A stretch of 57,637 bases of DNA from Asparagopsis taxiformis. Lineage: Eukaryota > Rhodophyta > Florideophyceae > Bonnemaisoniales > Bonnemaisoniaceae. The notes beneath the pieces were generated by a model. That model ran no database searches. It worked only from the letters and a program-made list of their open reading frames with translations, and had not been told where the DNA came from. The translations under genes were made by a program, and so were the position numbers. Below, one piece after another: positions 10,613 to 19,388 of this stretch (position 1 is the stretch's first letter; each line of letters begins with the position of its first letter). The stretch spans positions 1 to 57,637 of the forward strand of contig JALQPE010001053.1 of the NCBI GenBank assembly GCA_030407315.1. Direction: 5' to 3'.

Positions 10613-10650
10613 GTACGTGCGCGAATCTTGATCAAGATTCGCGCACGTAC
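10613..10650. repeat. 38-bp perfect palindrome
   Basis: Each 19-bp half begins GTACGTGCGCGAATCTTGA and the centre is TTGATCAA. It has no loop and lies between the transposase region and the repeat array, so it may mark an element boundary. Confidence 0.95.
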
Positions 10651-10679
10651 CTTCGTTCCATCCTCTACCCTCGAGGGTA

Positions 10680-11690
10680 TGCGTTGAGGGAAGCGTGGGT
10701 TTTGAGTCTGACTATTTCCGTTGATGCGATATTTTTCATGGAAGCCTGTTGACTGATGGTGTGTATTGAGCGGAGGATGGAAGAGAGGTACGTGAAGTTT
10801 TGAAAGTATGCTGTGAGGGAAGGTTGATTTTGAGTCTGACTGTTGTGGTTGATTCCGATGTTGTGTAGATGATGCAGGAATGTTGATGACGGAAGGTAAG
10901 TTTCATTGAGTGCCAAGATGTGCTTTGCGAAGATATGGACTGCTGACTATGATTATTGTTAATTGCAAGGTTTTTGGATCATGGTTTGTATTGTGTGTAG
11001 GATGGATGAGAGGTACATTTGCGAGTTCTCAGGGTATGTAGCGAGGGAAACGTTGGTTTTCAATCTGACTGTTGCGATTGAATCCGATGTTGCGTAGGTG
11101 ATGGAGGAATAGTGATGACGGAAGGTAAGTCACATTGGGCGCCCAGACCGGTTGTGCGAAGATGCGGAATGCTGACTACTTTTCTTGGCTACACGATTAC
11201 GTGATTTATGGTTTTTATTGTGTGCAGGATGGAACAGGTAAAGTAAGTGTGCGAGTTTTGAAAGTAAGCAGCGAGGGAAGGTTGGTTTTGAGTCTGACTA
11301 TTTCCGTTGATGCGATATTTTTCATTGGAAGCCTATTGAGTCATGGTGTGTATTGTGTGGAGCGAAGGTAAGTGTGCGAGTTTTGAAAGTATGCTGTGAT
11401 GGAAGGTTGGTTTTGAGTCTGACTGTTGTGGTTGATTCCGATGTTGTGTAGATGATGCAGGAATGTTGATGACAGAAGGTAAGTTTCATTGAGCGCCAAG
11501 ACTTGTTTTGCGAAGATATGGACTGCTGACTTTGATTATTCATTGCAAGGTTTTTGGATCATGGTTTGTATTGTGTGTAGGATGGATGAGAGGTAAGTAA
11601 GGGATTTTCTAAGATATCTGTCGTGGTAAGCGTTGCTTTTGAATCTGACTGTTGGGGTTGATGTTGTGTATGTGATGCAGGAGTGGTGAA
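10680..11690 (+). repeat. Tandem array of intron-like GT...AG modules with micro-exon-like spacers
   Basis: The modules alternate. Type A intron-like units run 10788-10868 and 11013-11097 (GTACNT start, CCGATGTTGYGTAG end). Type B units run 10896-11000 and 11125-11227 and another starts at 11479 (GTAAGT start, TGTGTGTAG or TGTGCAG end). Spacers between them are conserved: 27 nt at 10869-10895 and 11098-11124, and 10-12 nt at 11001-11012 and 11228-11237. Some spacers contain stop codons, so if this is spliced it is probably non-coding. The last modules recur at 46997-47240. The stretch is G-rich on the plus strand. Confidence 0.6.
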
Positions 11691-12041
11691 GCAGGAACGG
11701 CAGGACTGAAGGAGAGTGAAGAAGGGATGTAGGAAGATGGGGAATGAAGCTGTGAGGTGTTTCTGGTATGTGTATATTTTGGGGCATACGATAGAAGTGA
11801 GAGTGCGTTTCAAGTGGTGTAAGATTTTGCTGACCATGTTCGTGTTTGATGTCTTGATGATTTAATGGGCTGGGGTGGTGTCGAGGAAAGCGGGGATGGT
11901 ATTGGGAAGGAGCGTATTTTTTGTAATCTAGGTCGTGAGGGTTCTTGCAGTATGTGCGGATGGTGGTGCATGGCGTTCGGATGGTAGGGAGAACGCGATA
12001 GTGAGGGAGATGGGTGATCGACGATATGCTGACAGGTATTT

Positions 12042-12143
12042 TGTATTCTGGCTGGATACGTATTTCCTATTCTAACCGGGTATTTATTTCCTATTCTAAC
12101 CGGGTATTTATTTCCTATTCTGACCAGATATGTATTCCCTATT
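12042..12143 (+). repeat. 24-bp tandem repeat, about 4 copies
   Basis: Degenerate units of the form TATTCTGGCTGGATACGTAT plus TTCC. The second copy at 47.6 kb has six units, so the array has expanded or contracted between copies. Confidence 0.8.
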
Positions 12144-12270
12144 CTAGAGAGACGTATTGTATACGAGCAGTTTCGTAAATGAGAGAATAAAATACGGTCC
12201 GATATGGGCCCTGAATTTACCATCCGCTGTAATTTCTTCCCTCCCGGTTTTCGCTGATATATTGTATACT

Positions 12271-12571
12271 GGATGTCGGGTCCTAGTATTCCGCCATATG
12301 TACTAGAGAAAGTGGATGTCGGGTCCTAGTATTCCGCCATATGTACTAGAGAAAGTGGATGTCGGGTCCTAGTATTCCGCCATATGTACTAGAGAAAGTG
12401 GATGTCGGGCCCTAGTATTCCGCCATATGTACTAGAGAAAGTGGATGTCGGGCCCTAGTATTCCGCCATATGTACTAGAGAAAGTGGATGTCGGGCCCTA
12501 GTATTCCGCCATATGTACTAGAGAAAGTGGATGTCGGGCCCTAGTATTCCGCCATATGTACTAGAGAAAGT
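12271..12571 (+). repeat. 43-bp minisatellite, 7 copies
   Basis: Units start GGATGTCGGGTCCTAGTATT and end ATGTACTAGAGAAAGT. Exact 43-bp spacing places unit starts at 12271, 12314, 12357, 12400, 12443, 12486 and 12529. Units 1-3 carry GGGTCC and units 4-7 GGGCCC, which indicates recent unit homogenisation. Unit ends resemble the GTACTAGAG...GGACGTCCGCG border sequence. Confidence 0.95.
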
Positions 12572-12620
12572 GGACGTCCGCATCCAAAAAATTTTTATTT
12601 TTTTTGGACGCGGACGTTCA
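12572..12620. repeat. Hairpin with AT-rich loop
   Basis: GGACGTCCGCATCC and GGACGCGGACGTTC form imperfect arms around an A/T-only loop. The same structure is present at about 48011-48060. Confidence 0.75.
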
Positions 12621-12668
12621 TTTGTTCTAGTAAATCTCGGGGCCGACTAGGACCCGTACTAGAGAGAC

Positions 12669-12704
12669 TGGACGTCCGCGTCCACTTCCGAAAACACAGA
12701 CGCA
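12669..12704 (+). repeat. 36-bp border sequence, inverted match at 31346-31381
   Basis: TGGACGTCCGCGTCCACTTC and the following 16 bases match the reverse complement of 31346-31381 with two mismatches. A third copy, direct, ends at 48142. GTACTAGAG lies just outside on the left and its inverse just outside on the right. It probably marks ends of repeat units of this family. Confidence 0.8.
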
Positions 12705-13506
12705 GATATGATGCTGAACGAACTGATATTTTGGTTCGCACCAAAAGTCATGGTGAGGGTAGCGGTAAAGGCAGCAGTTGTTGATAGTTGAAGGTATACT
12801 TTGGAACGACCAGAAACAAAATTTTTTCGAATGCGAACCATAGCTATGAATCGTGCACTCACTGAAAGACCTATCCCGCAATATGGATACTACGTACATT
12901 GCTTCCACAAGCTGTAACACAGAAAAACCCTGGAAATGGTACGCAAACGTGTCAAGAAATTATTTGGCATACAGCAACTTGGCTGTGATGATCTTGGACA
13001 TCAATCAGAACAGGAAAACGTACGAAATCGGCTCAAGAACCAAAATACGAAATAAAATCCCGTCATATGATTTGTAATTGGATGGAACTGGCCCAACTGC
13101 ATAACGAAATAGTAATTTCCCATTACTGATAACAAATTTAGGGCCGTCCCGGCATAACAACTAGAAACCTATGTGAGCTGCAGCGCCCCCTGCACATCAG
13201 ATCTAAGAGTGACTTGGCGCCGACGATCGTAGCACGTGACAAAGACTGATTTGGCCTCATGAGCTTCCATCAGTTATACACTGTGGGTTCTATTGTATGT
13301 CAAGGGTTCTTTTTTCACTTTCGTTCATTGCCTGGAGTGACTGGAAAGCTCCCGTCTTCTGCTGCTAGAACATTCTTTCGTTCTGGACCTCTCCGGCCTT
13401 TCTTTCTCCGCTCTAAGGGTAGGCTGAACTGGATTCGTACCGGATATCAGGACCCCCATTTATTTCCATTTCCTCTTGACATCTGCAGGCATTCTGTACC
13501 TAAACA
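12705..13506. other. Gene-free leader of element A
   Basis: Only short ORFs occur here. No repeat shared with element B was seen. It would contain the promoter of the downstream ParB-methyltransferase gene; I recognise no specific site. Confidence 0.4.
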
Positions 13507-15129
13507 ATGAAGAAGCCAAGCACAAGACCTGGAGCGAAAACTTCCGGGCATGGAAAGGAACTTCGTTCCGGAAGATTTCAAGACTCAGTTGAAGTTCTAT
13601 TCGGGGATGTCATGGAAGGATCAATGAATACCCGTGTCGACCCCCGCGGGTGTATACCGCTTACTGCTGTTCGGAATATCGTGCGGTCTGGTGTGGAACG
13701 AATGAAACTGATATTCACTGGATCGATGAAATATGATTCGGCGTGTGATGGAACAGATGGTGTAGATGGCTTTGTAGCCGGTTCCGACAATGCCATCGTT
13801 GTCGAGCTGACAGGGTCGTTGAAAAGACACGTGCTGGATTTCTTCAAATCCCAAACTGGCTCGGATGGAGAGCTCCTTAGCGAATCGAAAGCGAAAGAGA
13901 AAGTAGAAAGCCGCTCTGTCTGGTACGGTGTCGTCGACGGGATGCACAGACTTACGGCAATACAAGAGCTGATGCAAGAAATACCAGAAAGGTGGGACTC
14001 GTTCTTATGGCCAGTCACAATTCTTGATGGGGGGCAGTCTATTCATGTACTGAAGCAGCTCGGGAGACACCAGAATCGAAAGCATAACTCGAACTTTTAC
14101 ATCGAAACCACTTTCTATGATATGCTTCATGGCATGAAGGAGGAGGCTGAGAGATTACAGAGCATGTCATCCCGGAAACCCTCGGCCAAGCAAGTAGCAG
14201 CAGCATACGACGGCTCCACACACTTGAAGGACAATACCATCAGACAAACTGCTGCCACTGCTCTTCGACTACCCGACAGGGTGGTGGATGAGATCGGTTT
14301 GATAATGAATTCAGAGTTCCCTGATCTTGTAGGATCCATTGCTGGTACCAAAGACGTTCGTCGAGGAGGTGATTCAAAGATATCTACAGTGGAAACCAGA
14401 GTATATCGGAACTTTATTAACATTACTTCCCTGAAGTCGGCGACGAAGTTTATGAACGCTTCTGGACCAGATGCTGAGGAAATTCAAGTTTGCACATTGT
14501 ATAGAATGCGAGATCTTTCCAAATTGAACAAGTTTAAACCGATTTCATACAAGATAACAGTACAGCAGTTCGAACTCACGTGTGCAGCAATGAAAGAGGC
14601 TCGCAAATTTGAAAGTCTACATGAAGATAGTACATGGCCTCCTGAAATGGAGGCAACGAAAAAAAACTTGCTTCGCACTACAAAGTTTGATTCCGAAGTC
14701 ACAGAAAACCTCGGCAATGACCATGACGTTCTGAATTCACTCCTGAACCAGTACAGGAAAGTTTGTCCACAGATAGCCCCCTTGAAAGAGAAGAAATATG
14801 CCGAAAGTCGAAACAAAGAACCGGACCAGGATTCTAAAGAGAAGGAGACCGATTTTCGGCAAGATGAAAGGACATCCGGAGATCCCGACCCTAATTCCCG
14901 CGTGGGAGACGATGTTGACCTGATCCACGGTCCACCCCCGTGCGAAGTGCAGGAATTAAATAAGCAGGAAAATGTTGGAGAAGAGCCTAAGTTCAGTCAG
15001 GTACTACTGGCTCTGTCCAAGACGCAGTCGGAATGGGTACTGAAGCAAAAAAAAGTTCGAAAAATGGGTCAGCACCGAAAACACTGGAGAAAGTTGCAGA
15101 AACTCAAAGTGTCAACTCTGAGAGACTGA
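13507..15129 (+). CDS. ParB-like N-terminal part of ParB-DNA methyltransferase (element A)
   Basis: A 540-aa ORF. Residues ~25-190 show a ParB/Srx-like domain: CIPLTAVRNIVRSGVERMK, then a VELTGSLKRH strand, then YGVVDGMHRLTAIQEL with the DGxHR-type motif (Asp144), then WPVTIL. The rest is helical, with a charged linker. The ORF is collinear with residues 1 to about 500 of the 948-aa protein of element B, where the methyltransferase continues in the same frame. Here the two parts are separated by a frame change in an A8 run (15047-15054), and the last ~25 residues are out-of-frame tail. ParB-methyltransferase fusions are known from bacterial prophages and plasmids, so capture from such a source is an inference. 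Confidence 0.8.
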   Translation: MKKPSTRPGAKTSGHGKELRSGRFQDSVEVLFGDVMEGSMNTRVDPRGCIPLTAVRNIVRSGVERMKLIFTGSMKYDSACDGTDGVDGFVAGSDNAIVVELTGSLKRHVLDFFKSQTGSDGELLSESKAKEKVESRSVWYGVVDGMHRLTAIQELMQEIPERWDSFLWPVTILDGGQSIHVLKQLGRHQNRKHNSNFYIETTFYDMLHGMKEEAERLQSMSSRKPSAKQVAAAYDGSTHLKDNTIRQTAATALRLPDRVVDEIGLIMNSEFPDLVGSIAGTKDVRRGGDSKISTVETRVYRNFINITSLKSATKFMNASGPDAEEIQVCTLYRMRDLSKLNKFKPISYKITVQQFELTCAAMKEARKFESLHEDSTWPPEMEATKKNLLRTTKFDSEVTENLGNDHDVLNSLLNQYRKVCPQIAPLKEKKYAESRNKEPDQDSKEKETDFRQDERTSGDPDPNSRVGDDVDLIHGPPPCEVQELNKQENVGEEPKFSQVLLALSKTQSEWVLKQKKVRKMGQHRKHWRKLQKLKVSTLRD

Positions 15130-16466
15130 ACCTACGCGCAAAGCGAAACTCCCTTGGGGCTGGCAAACATGACAACATTGAATACGTATCCGAAATGAAG
15201 ATAACCTGCCACCAGATGAAATGGCAAGAGTTCGATAAGGAGTTCTGGACAGATGAAAAACCACTTCTAGATATGATGCTAACTGATCCTCCGTACGGTA
15301 CACCTAGATCCAGATCGCTTCGTAATTCACCTTACGATAACTTTATTTCCGACAAAGATATCAAGGATCTATGCCAGTTTTCAAGAAGGGTTTTGAAGCC
15401 TGGGGGCTGGTTCTTCTGTTTCGTTTCTGTTCGGAACTTTCCCCTCCTCACTGATGAGCTCCGAAATGCAGGCTTTGAATGTCCGGACTACCCTTTTGTT
15501 ATTATGAAGGATACGAGTACTATTCAGCACCACCGAGGCGATACGTTTCCACAGAATGCTTGTGAATTTGCCGCTTTCGCAAGAGCTCCGGGAATCCGAA
15601 CAGATGGGTTCAAACCTGACCTTCGTAGCCCGTACCACTTCATCTCAACTGACACGAAACGAAAGTTCGCTGCAATTGCTGGAGTTCCTGTTCCGAAGGA
15701 CAAGCTCCTCACTCCAGGAACAAAGTCACCAGTTCTGACAGAAGAAAAGAATATCAGTTTGCTTTCGGAAGTAATCAATACCTTCTGTCCGGAACGTGGT
15801 TCTGTCATCGATGCTTACGGGGGTACATTAACAACCGCCATTGCAGCCATGAGAACTGCTCGTTCGTGCGTGATAATTGAGGCCAGTGCCAACACTTTTC
15901 GTTTAGCGTACGAGAGACTCCGTTCTGTAGCTGAAATATTATACAACCAAGAAATCAAGCCTATTCGAAGGTCTAAGAGGCGGAAAACAGGAGAATGCGT
16001 GGAGGACACTATACGCTCTTCCCAGGAATCTGTTCCCAACCAGGAATTGGGTTCTGGTCTCGACAAAGAAGGATTTCAGGAACGGAAGGACGACAGAAAT
16101 TGCCAAGCGGAAAGTGAGCATGATGATTGGCCAGATCACATATTCCGAGGCGGGGATATTGTCAATTTGTGCTTATCTGGGAAAACAGTGGGAGAAGCAA
16201 CTTTGCTTCGTCCATTGTCTACTGGTGATCGATTTCAAACTACTATTCACAATATCCCCCTTTCTAGATTCGCAAAGAAGGGAGAGAAACTCGTTTCGTG
16301 CTACAAATTCGAACTGAGAGAGGGTTCCGGAGACCGAACCTATCCTTACTGTTACGGTGGTGTGGAGCCCCCTCCGGAAACGTTGAAGGGACTGCTTGGA
16401 ATATTCGCTTGGGATATTTTCAGCATGGAACCGAAACGCAGTCAAAGTTTTCCCGAGTCGAAATAG
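15033..16466 (+). CDS. Beta-class DNA amino-methyltransferase part (element A)
   Basis: The frame continues from the A8 run after a -1 shift relative to the upstream ORF; the nominal ATG at 15033 is not necessarily used. Motif IV LTDPPYG has its Asp at codon 85 (15285-15299), followed by a RRVLKPGGWFF strand. Motif I SVIDAYGGTLTTAIAA has its Asp at codon 260 (15810). IV before I is the beta-class order. The enzyme should methylate adenine N6 or cytosine N4 in DNA; the target is not predictable. About 150 further residues form a beta-rich C-terminal domain shared with the element B protein. It is followed 268 bp downstream by the DUF7869-type gene on the same strand. Confidence 0.8.
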   Translation: MGTEAKKSSKNGSAPKTLEKVAETQSVNSERLNLRAKRNSLGAGKHDNIEYVSEMKITCHQMKWQEFDKEFWTDEKPLLDMMLTDPPYGTPRSRSLRNSPYDNFISDKDIKDLCQFSRRVLKPGGWFFCFVSVRNFPLLTDELRNAGFECPDYPFVIMKDTSTIQHHRGDTFPQNACEFAAFARAPGIRTDGFKPDLRSPYHFISTDTKRKFAAIAGVPVPKDKLLTPGTKSPVLTEEKNISLLSEVINTFCPERGSVIDAYGGTLTTAIAAMRTARSCVIIEASANTFRLAYERLRSVAEILYNQEIKPIRRSKRRKTGECVEDTIRSSQESVPNQELGSGLDKEGFQERKDDRNCQAESEHDDWPDHIFRGGDIVNLCLSGKTVGEATLLRPLSTGDRFQTTIHNIPLSRFAKKGEKLVSCYKFELREGSGDRTYPYCYGGVEPPPETLKGLLGIFAWDIFSMEPKRSQSFPESK

Positions 16467-16733
16467 TATTCCATCGATATCCAGACACTTTGTCAATGAC
16501 AAATCATTTTTCATGATCTATTGGTGCTAGTTAATCCGGATTAGAGAAACCAGATTTCATTATTTGGTTCCGGCGGCGGATACTGACCGTCGCTGCCCGT
16601 TAGTATCATGAGAAATCGAGCTGAAGTCCACTGAGTCATTTTGCAGAAATCCATTTGTTTCCATTTCTATTACCTCAAGCTTCCATCAAAGCCACTCCGC
16701 AGTCACCGAAACAAATCTGATCGTTTCCCCACC

Positions 16734-19235
16734 ATGAATCACTTTCGGCCGCCACTTCAATTCCGTTCCCAATTGCAGTCGAGTGAAGAGCAGTCGAGTG
16801 AAGAACATATGTTGCGCTCGTTATCTTCTCGTCACGTGAGCGATACATCTCCATGTGGTACTCCTTTCATCGAGTATCAAAGCACAGGAAGCATCTCATG
16901 GTACAACGCTGTTCTCTCGAGACCTGGTTCTGGTCCCGGCAACGGCACGCAGAATAACACTGCACACAGTCACTCCGAGGAGAGTTCCGATTTTGGTAAC
17001 GAAACAAATAACATTTCAACCTCGCCCATCTCCAAGCCTGTAACAAAACTGAAGAGGCCATTTTCTAGACTTCGAAATGGAGAATGCGCTACTTCTGATC
17101 ACATAGCAGCTGTTCCGTCTCAATCTACGATGAGTACAATGCGGCAGAAGAGAAAAAAATTCATCAACTCTCTCTCAGCTATGGACATTCGCAAAAAAAC
17201 GTGTTGTGAGAAGAGGTGCTTCTGGAAAACCGATATCGTATTCTTGCGCCACGAAGCAGGAAGAGTCCTTCTATGGAACAGGGAAGAACGGCGGAAATAT
17301 TTACTGAGCATGCTACAGGCCAACAAGAAAGTGTACTATTTCTCAGGAAGGCCCGTTTGTTATCGCTTCCTCGAGTATTCCTTCAAGTTTTCGCGACATC
17401 TCCAGAGCTCAGTTAAAAAATCTGCTGAAGAAGGAACCTCAGTCTTGTTCAAAGGTGCGAGAAGAGATGCTGCTTCACCACAGAGGGATGCAATCATCTG
17501 TTTCCTCGACCGTTTAGCATCTTCTACTGCCGATGATATGCCAGACAGAGCAGAGAAACACCTACCTCTCTTTCAGAAGAGACCTGTATACGAAATGTTT
17601 TGTGATCAGTACGACGTTCTTTATCCCGGAAAGGCATTTCCCACTTTGAGTTACTTTTACACAACTTGGAAAAAGTACTGCAGTCATATCAAGGTCAGGA
17701 GAATCCACAGATTTATGAAATGTTCAGAGTGTGAATACCTACGGGATCATCTGGAAAGGATCGGAACTGATTCTTCTCGCACTGCACCACTTCTTGAGCG
17801 CCGTAAACTGCATATTGAAATGGTATCACGGGAGCGAAGGGAGTACCAGAAGAAGTGTGAGCAGGCGGCGCTATTTCCATCAAGATTCACATCATTGATT
17901 GTCGACGGGGCTGACCAGTCCAGCTACGGCCTACCTCATTTCATTGTCAATACGAAAGCAACCGTGGGCCATAGCTTGAAAGTGAAATTAATAGGCGTTC
18001 TCGAGCATGGAGTTCAGAAGCACCTTTCGCTCTACACGATGACTGCTGAGTTCGAATCCGGCGCTAACCACATAATTGAGGCGCTACACAGGACTCTTAC
18101 AAGGAAAGCTATGGGATCAAAACTGCAAGGGACACTATTCGTGCAAGTTGATAATTGCACAAGAGAGAACAAGAATAGGTTTCTGTTCTGCTATCTGGAG
18201 TGCCTTGTCGCATGGGGTGTTTTCCTTGAAGTTCAAGTTTCGTTCCTACCAATTGGGCACACTCATGCTGACATTGACCAAGCGTTCAGTTGCACCTCGC
18301 GGAGGTTGCATTGCTATAATGCAGCTACCATGGACGATCTAATTGGGGAGCTACGGCTTTCTTACACACCGGAGCCATCTGTTTGTCGTATGAATCACGT
18401 CGCAAATTTCTCTGGCCTTTGCATGAACGAAAATTCGATTGGAAAGGTACATGCATTTTCAAAGTACAGGTACTTCAAGTTTTTCCGCTCTGAAAGTTCG
18501 GATCGTCGTACTGGCTGGTACAACACGGCATGTAACGTCAAGCTCTCCTGCGACGATGAATGGGAGCCCCTCCCAACAATCACACTGGGTCTAAAGGGCT
18601 TCACATTGGTACCACCGGATCTCAAAGTAGTTCCTCCCACAGTGTTGAAAAGTCCGCCGGATCGAGACGAAGTCATGTTAAGACTTCGAGCAGAGGAAAC
18701 CAGAGTTAATAGTACTTCAAAGATGATGCAATTGCATGCATTGATTGAACAGGTATATTCGAATAGGGATGACCCTTTTCACTGGAACCTACATGAGTGC
18801 TTCGAGCTGAACGGAGTGTACCGCAATCAAGTTTCGAATAGATTGGTTCTACATGAGGAGGACGAAATTTCGAACGCATGTTCGGCTCCGTTGACTGACC
18901 TCCCTTATTCTGTAAATCGCTTTGTATCCGTAAACGGAGAAGGTTGTACAACCGATATGCCGTTTTGGTTGGGGCAGATAAAAGCTTGTGAGGAAAACGG
19001 TGAAGGGGTTATCAAAAGATTATCAGTTCGGTGGTACGAGGTCTACGATAAGGGGAATGTATGGACCGGGAAGTATCGCCCTGCAGTGATACGAAAGCGT
19101 AATAGGGCGGTACCATGGGAGAGTACTATTTCAGTCGACACCGTCATTGCTGAATTCGCGTCACTCACGAACAAAAGAATTAGAGTAGGAGTAGAAAAAG
19201 AAATCCGAGCTGGGCTAGCATCAATGCTGAGGTAA
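16734..19235 (+). CDS. DUF7869-type transposase-like protein (element A, intact)
   Basis: 833 aa from ATG 16734 (context CCCACCATG); the frame is open from 16641. A Cys/basic N-terminal part (KKTCCEKRCFWKT) is followed by an RNase H-like core with acidic residues in family motifs: IVDGADQSSYGLPHF (Asp codon at 17904), FVQVDNCTRENKNRF (Asp at 18150) and LPIGHTHADIDQAFS (Asp at 18270 and 18276). The DNCxRENKNR...GHTHxDIDQ pattern is what I know as the DUF7869 domain of repeated eukaryotic proteins. Its transposase role is inferred from the acidic triad and repeat context. The C-terminus has a PFWLGQI...VRWYEV...GKYRPA beta module. A frameshifted homologue lies in element B. Confidence 0.8.
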   Translation: MNHFRPPLQFRSQLQSSEEQSSEEHMLRSLSSRHVSDTSPCGTPFIEYQSTGSISWYNAVLSRPGSGPGNGTQNNTAHSHSEESSDFGNETNNISTSPISKPVTKLKRPFSRLRNGECATSDHIAAVPSQSTMSTMRQKRKKFINSLSAMDIRKKTCCEKRCFWKTDIVFLRHEAGRVLLWNREERRKYLLSMLQANKKVYYFSGRPVCYRFLEYSFKFSRHLQSSVKKSAEEGTSVLFKGARRDAASPQRDAIICFLDRLASSTADDMPDRAEKHLPLFQKRPVYEMFCDQYDVLYPGKAFPTLSYFYTTWKKYCSHIKVRRIHRFMKCSECEYLRDHLERIGTDSSRTAPLLERRKLHIEMVSRERREYQKKCEQAALFPSRFTSLIVDGADQSSYGLPHFIVNTKATVGHSLKVKLIGVLEHGVQKHLSLYTMTAEFESGANHIIEALHRTLTRKAMGSKLQGTLFVQVDNCTRENKNRFLFCYLECLVAWGVFLEVQVSFLPIGHTHADIDQAFSCTSRRLHCYNAATMDDLIGELRLSYTPEPSVCRMNHVANFSGLCMNENSIGKVHAFSKYRYFKFFRSESSDRRTGWYNTACNVKLSCDDEWEPLPTITLGLKGFTLVPPDLKVVPPTVLKSPPDRDEVMLRLRAEETRVNSTSKMMQLHALIEQVYSNRDDPFHWNLHECFELNGVYRNQVSNRLVLHEEDEISNACSAPLTDLPYSVNRFVSVNGEGCTTDMPFWLGQIKACEENGEGVIKRLSVRWYEVYDKGNVWTGKYRPAVIRKRNRAVPWESTISVDTVIAEFASLTNKRIRVGVEKEIRAGLASMLR

Positions 19236-19388
19236 CCACTAAGACAAAATAAAATTCAATCAACTTGACATAGCTTCAATCAATATGACACTTGTCATAT
19301 CCCCTATTCAATCATTATGAAAAAACCCGATTCTGATTTCGAAAGTACGTTCTGTACAGACAAAAACCAGTGTTAAACGCCTACGCAA

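Larger units (their letters stand above)
11432..12702 (+). repeat. Segmental repeat, copy 1
   Basis: This stretch matches 46997-48142 over its whole length, apart from differing minisatellite copy number and point changes. It contains the last intron-like modules, a 24-bp tandem repeat, the 43-bp minisatellite and an AT-centred hairpin, and ends at ...AAAACACAGACG. The two copies diverge immediately after that, so it is one end of a repeat unit. Confidence 0.85.

Noticed and set aside
4400..10650. CACTA-type terminal repeats around the Plavaka-like transposase
   Set aside because: A CACTATACAGC occurs at 4547, but no inverted partner was found near 10.0-10.65 kb.
11810..12223. 137-aa minus-strand ORF, and the longer 226-aa version at 47272-47952
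   Set aside because: They run through the 24-bp tandem repeat, giving RIGNTYPVRIGNKYP-like repeated peptides. The minisatellite explains them.
15033..15129. Programmed frameshifting as the shared explanation for both A8 breaks
   Set aside because: The two breaks need opposite shifts (-1 and +1), and the corresponding sites in the other copy are in frame without the run.
13507..16466. Bacterial contamination as the source of the methyltransferase genes
   Set aside because: They sit in the same contig as chromovirus, Plavaka and Tc1 sequences, next to DUF7869-type genes, and the pair occurs twice with eukaryote-like repeats around them.
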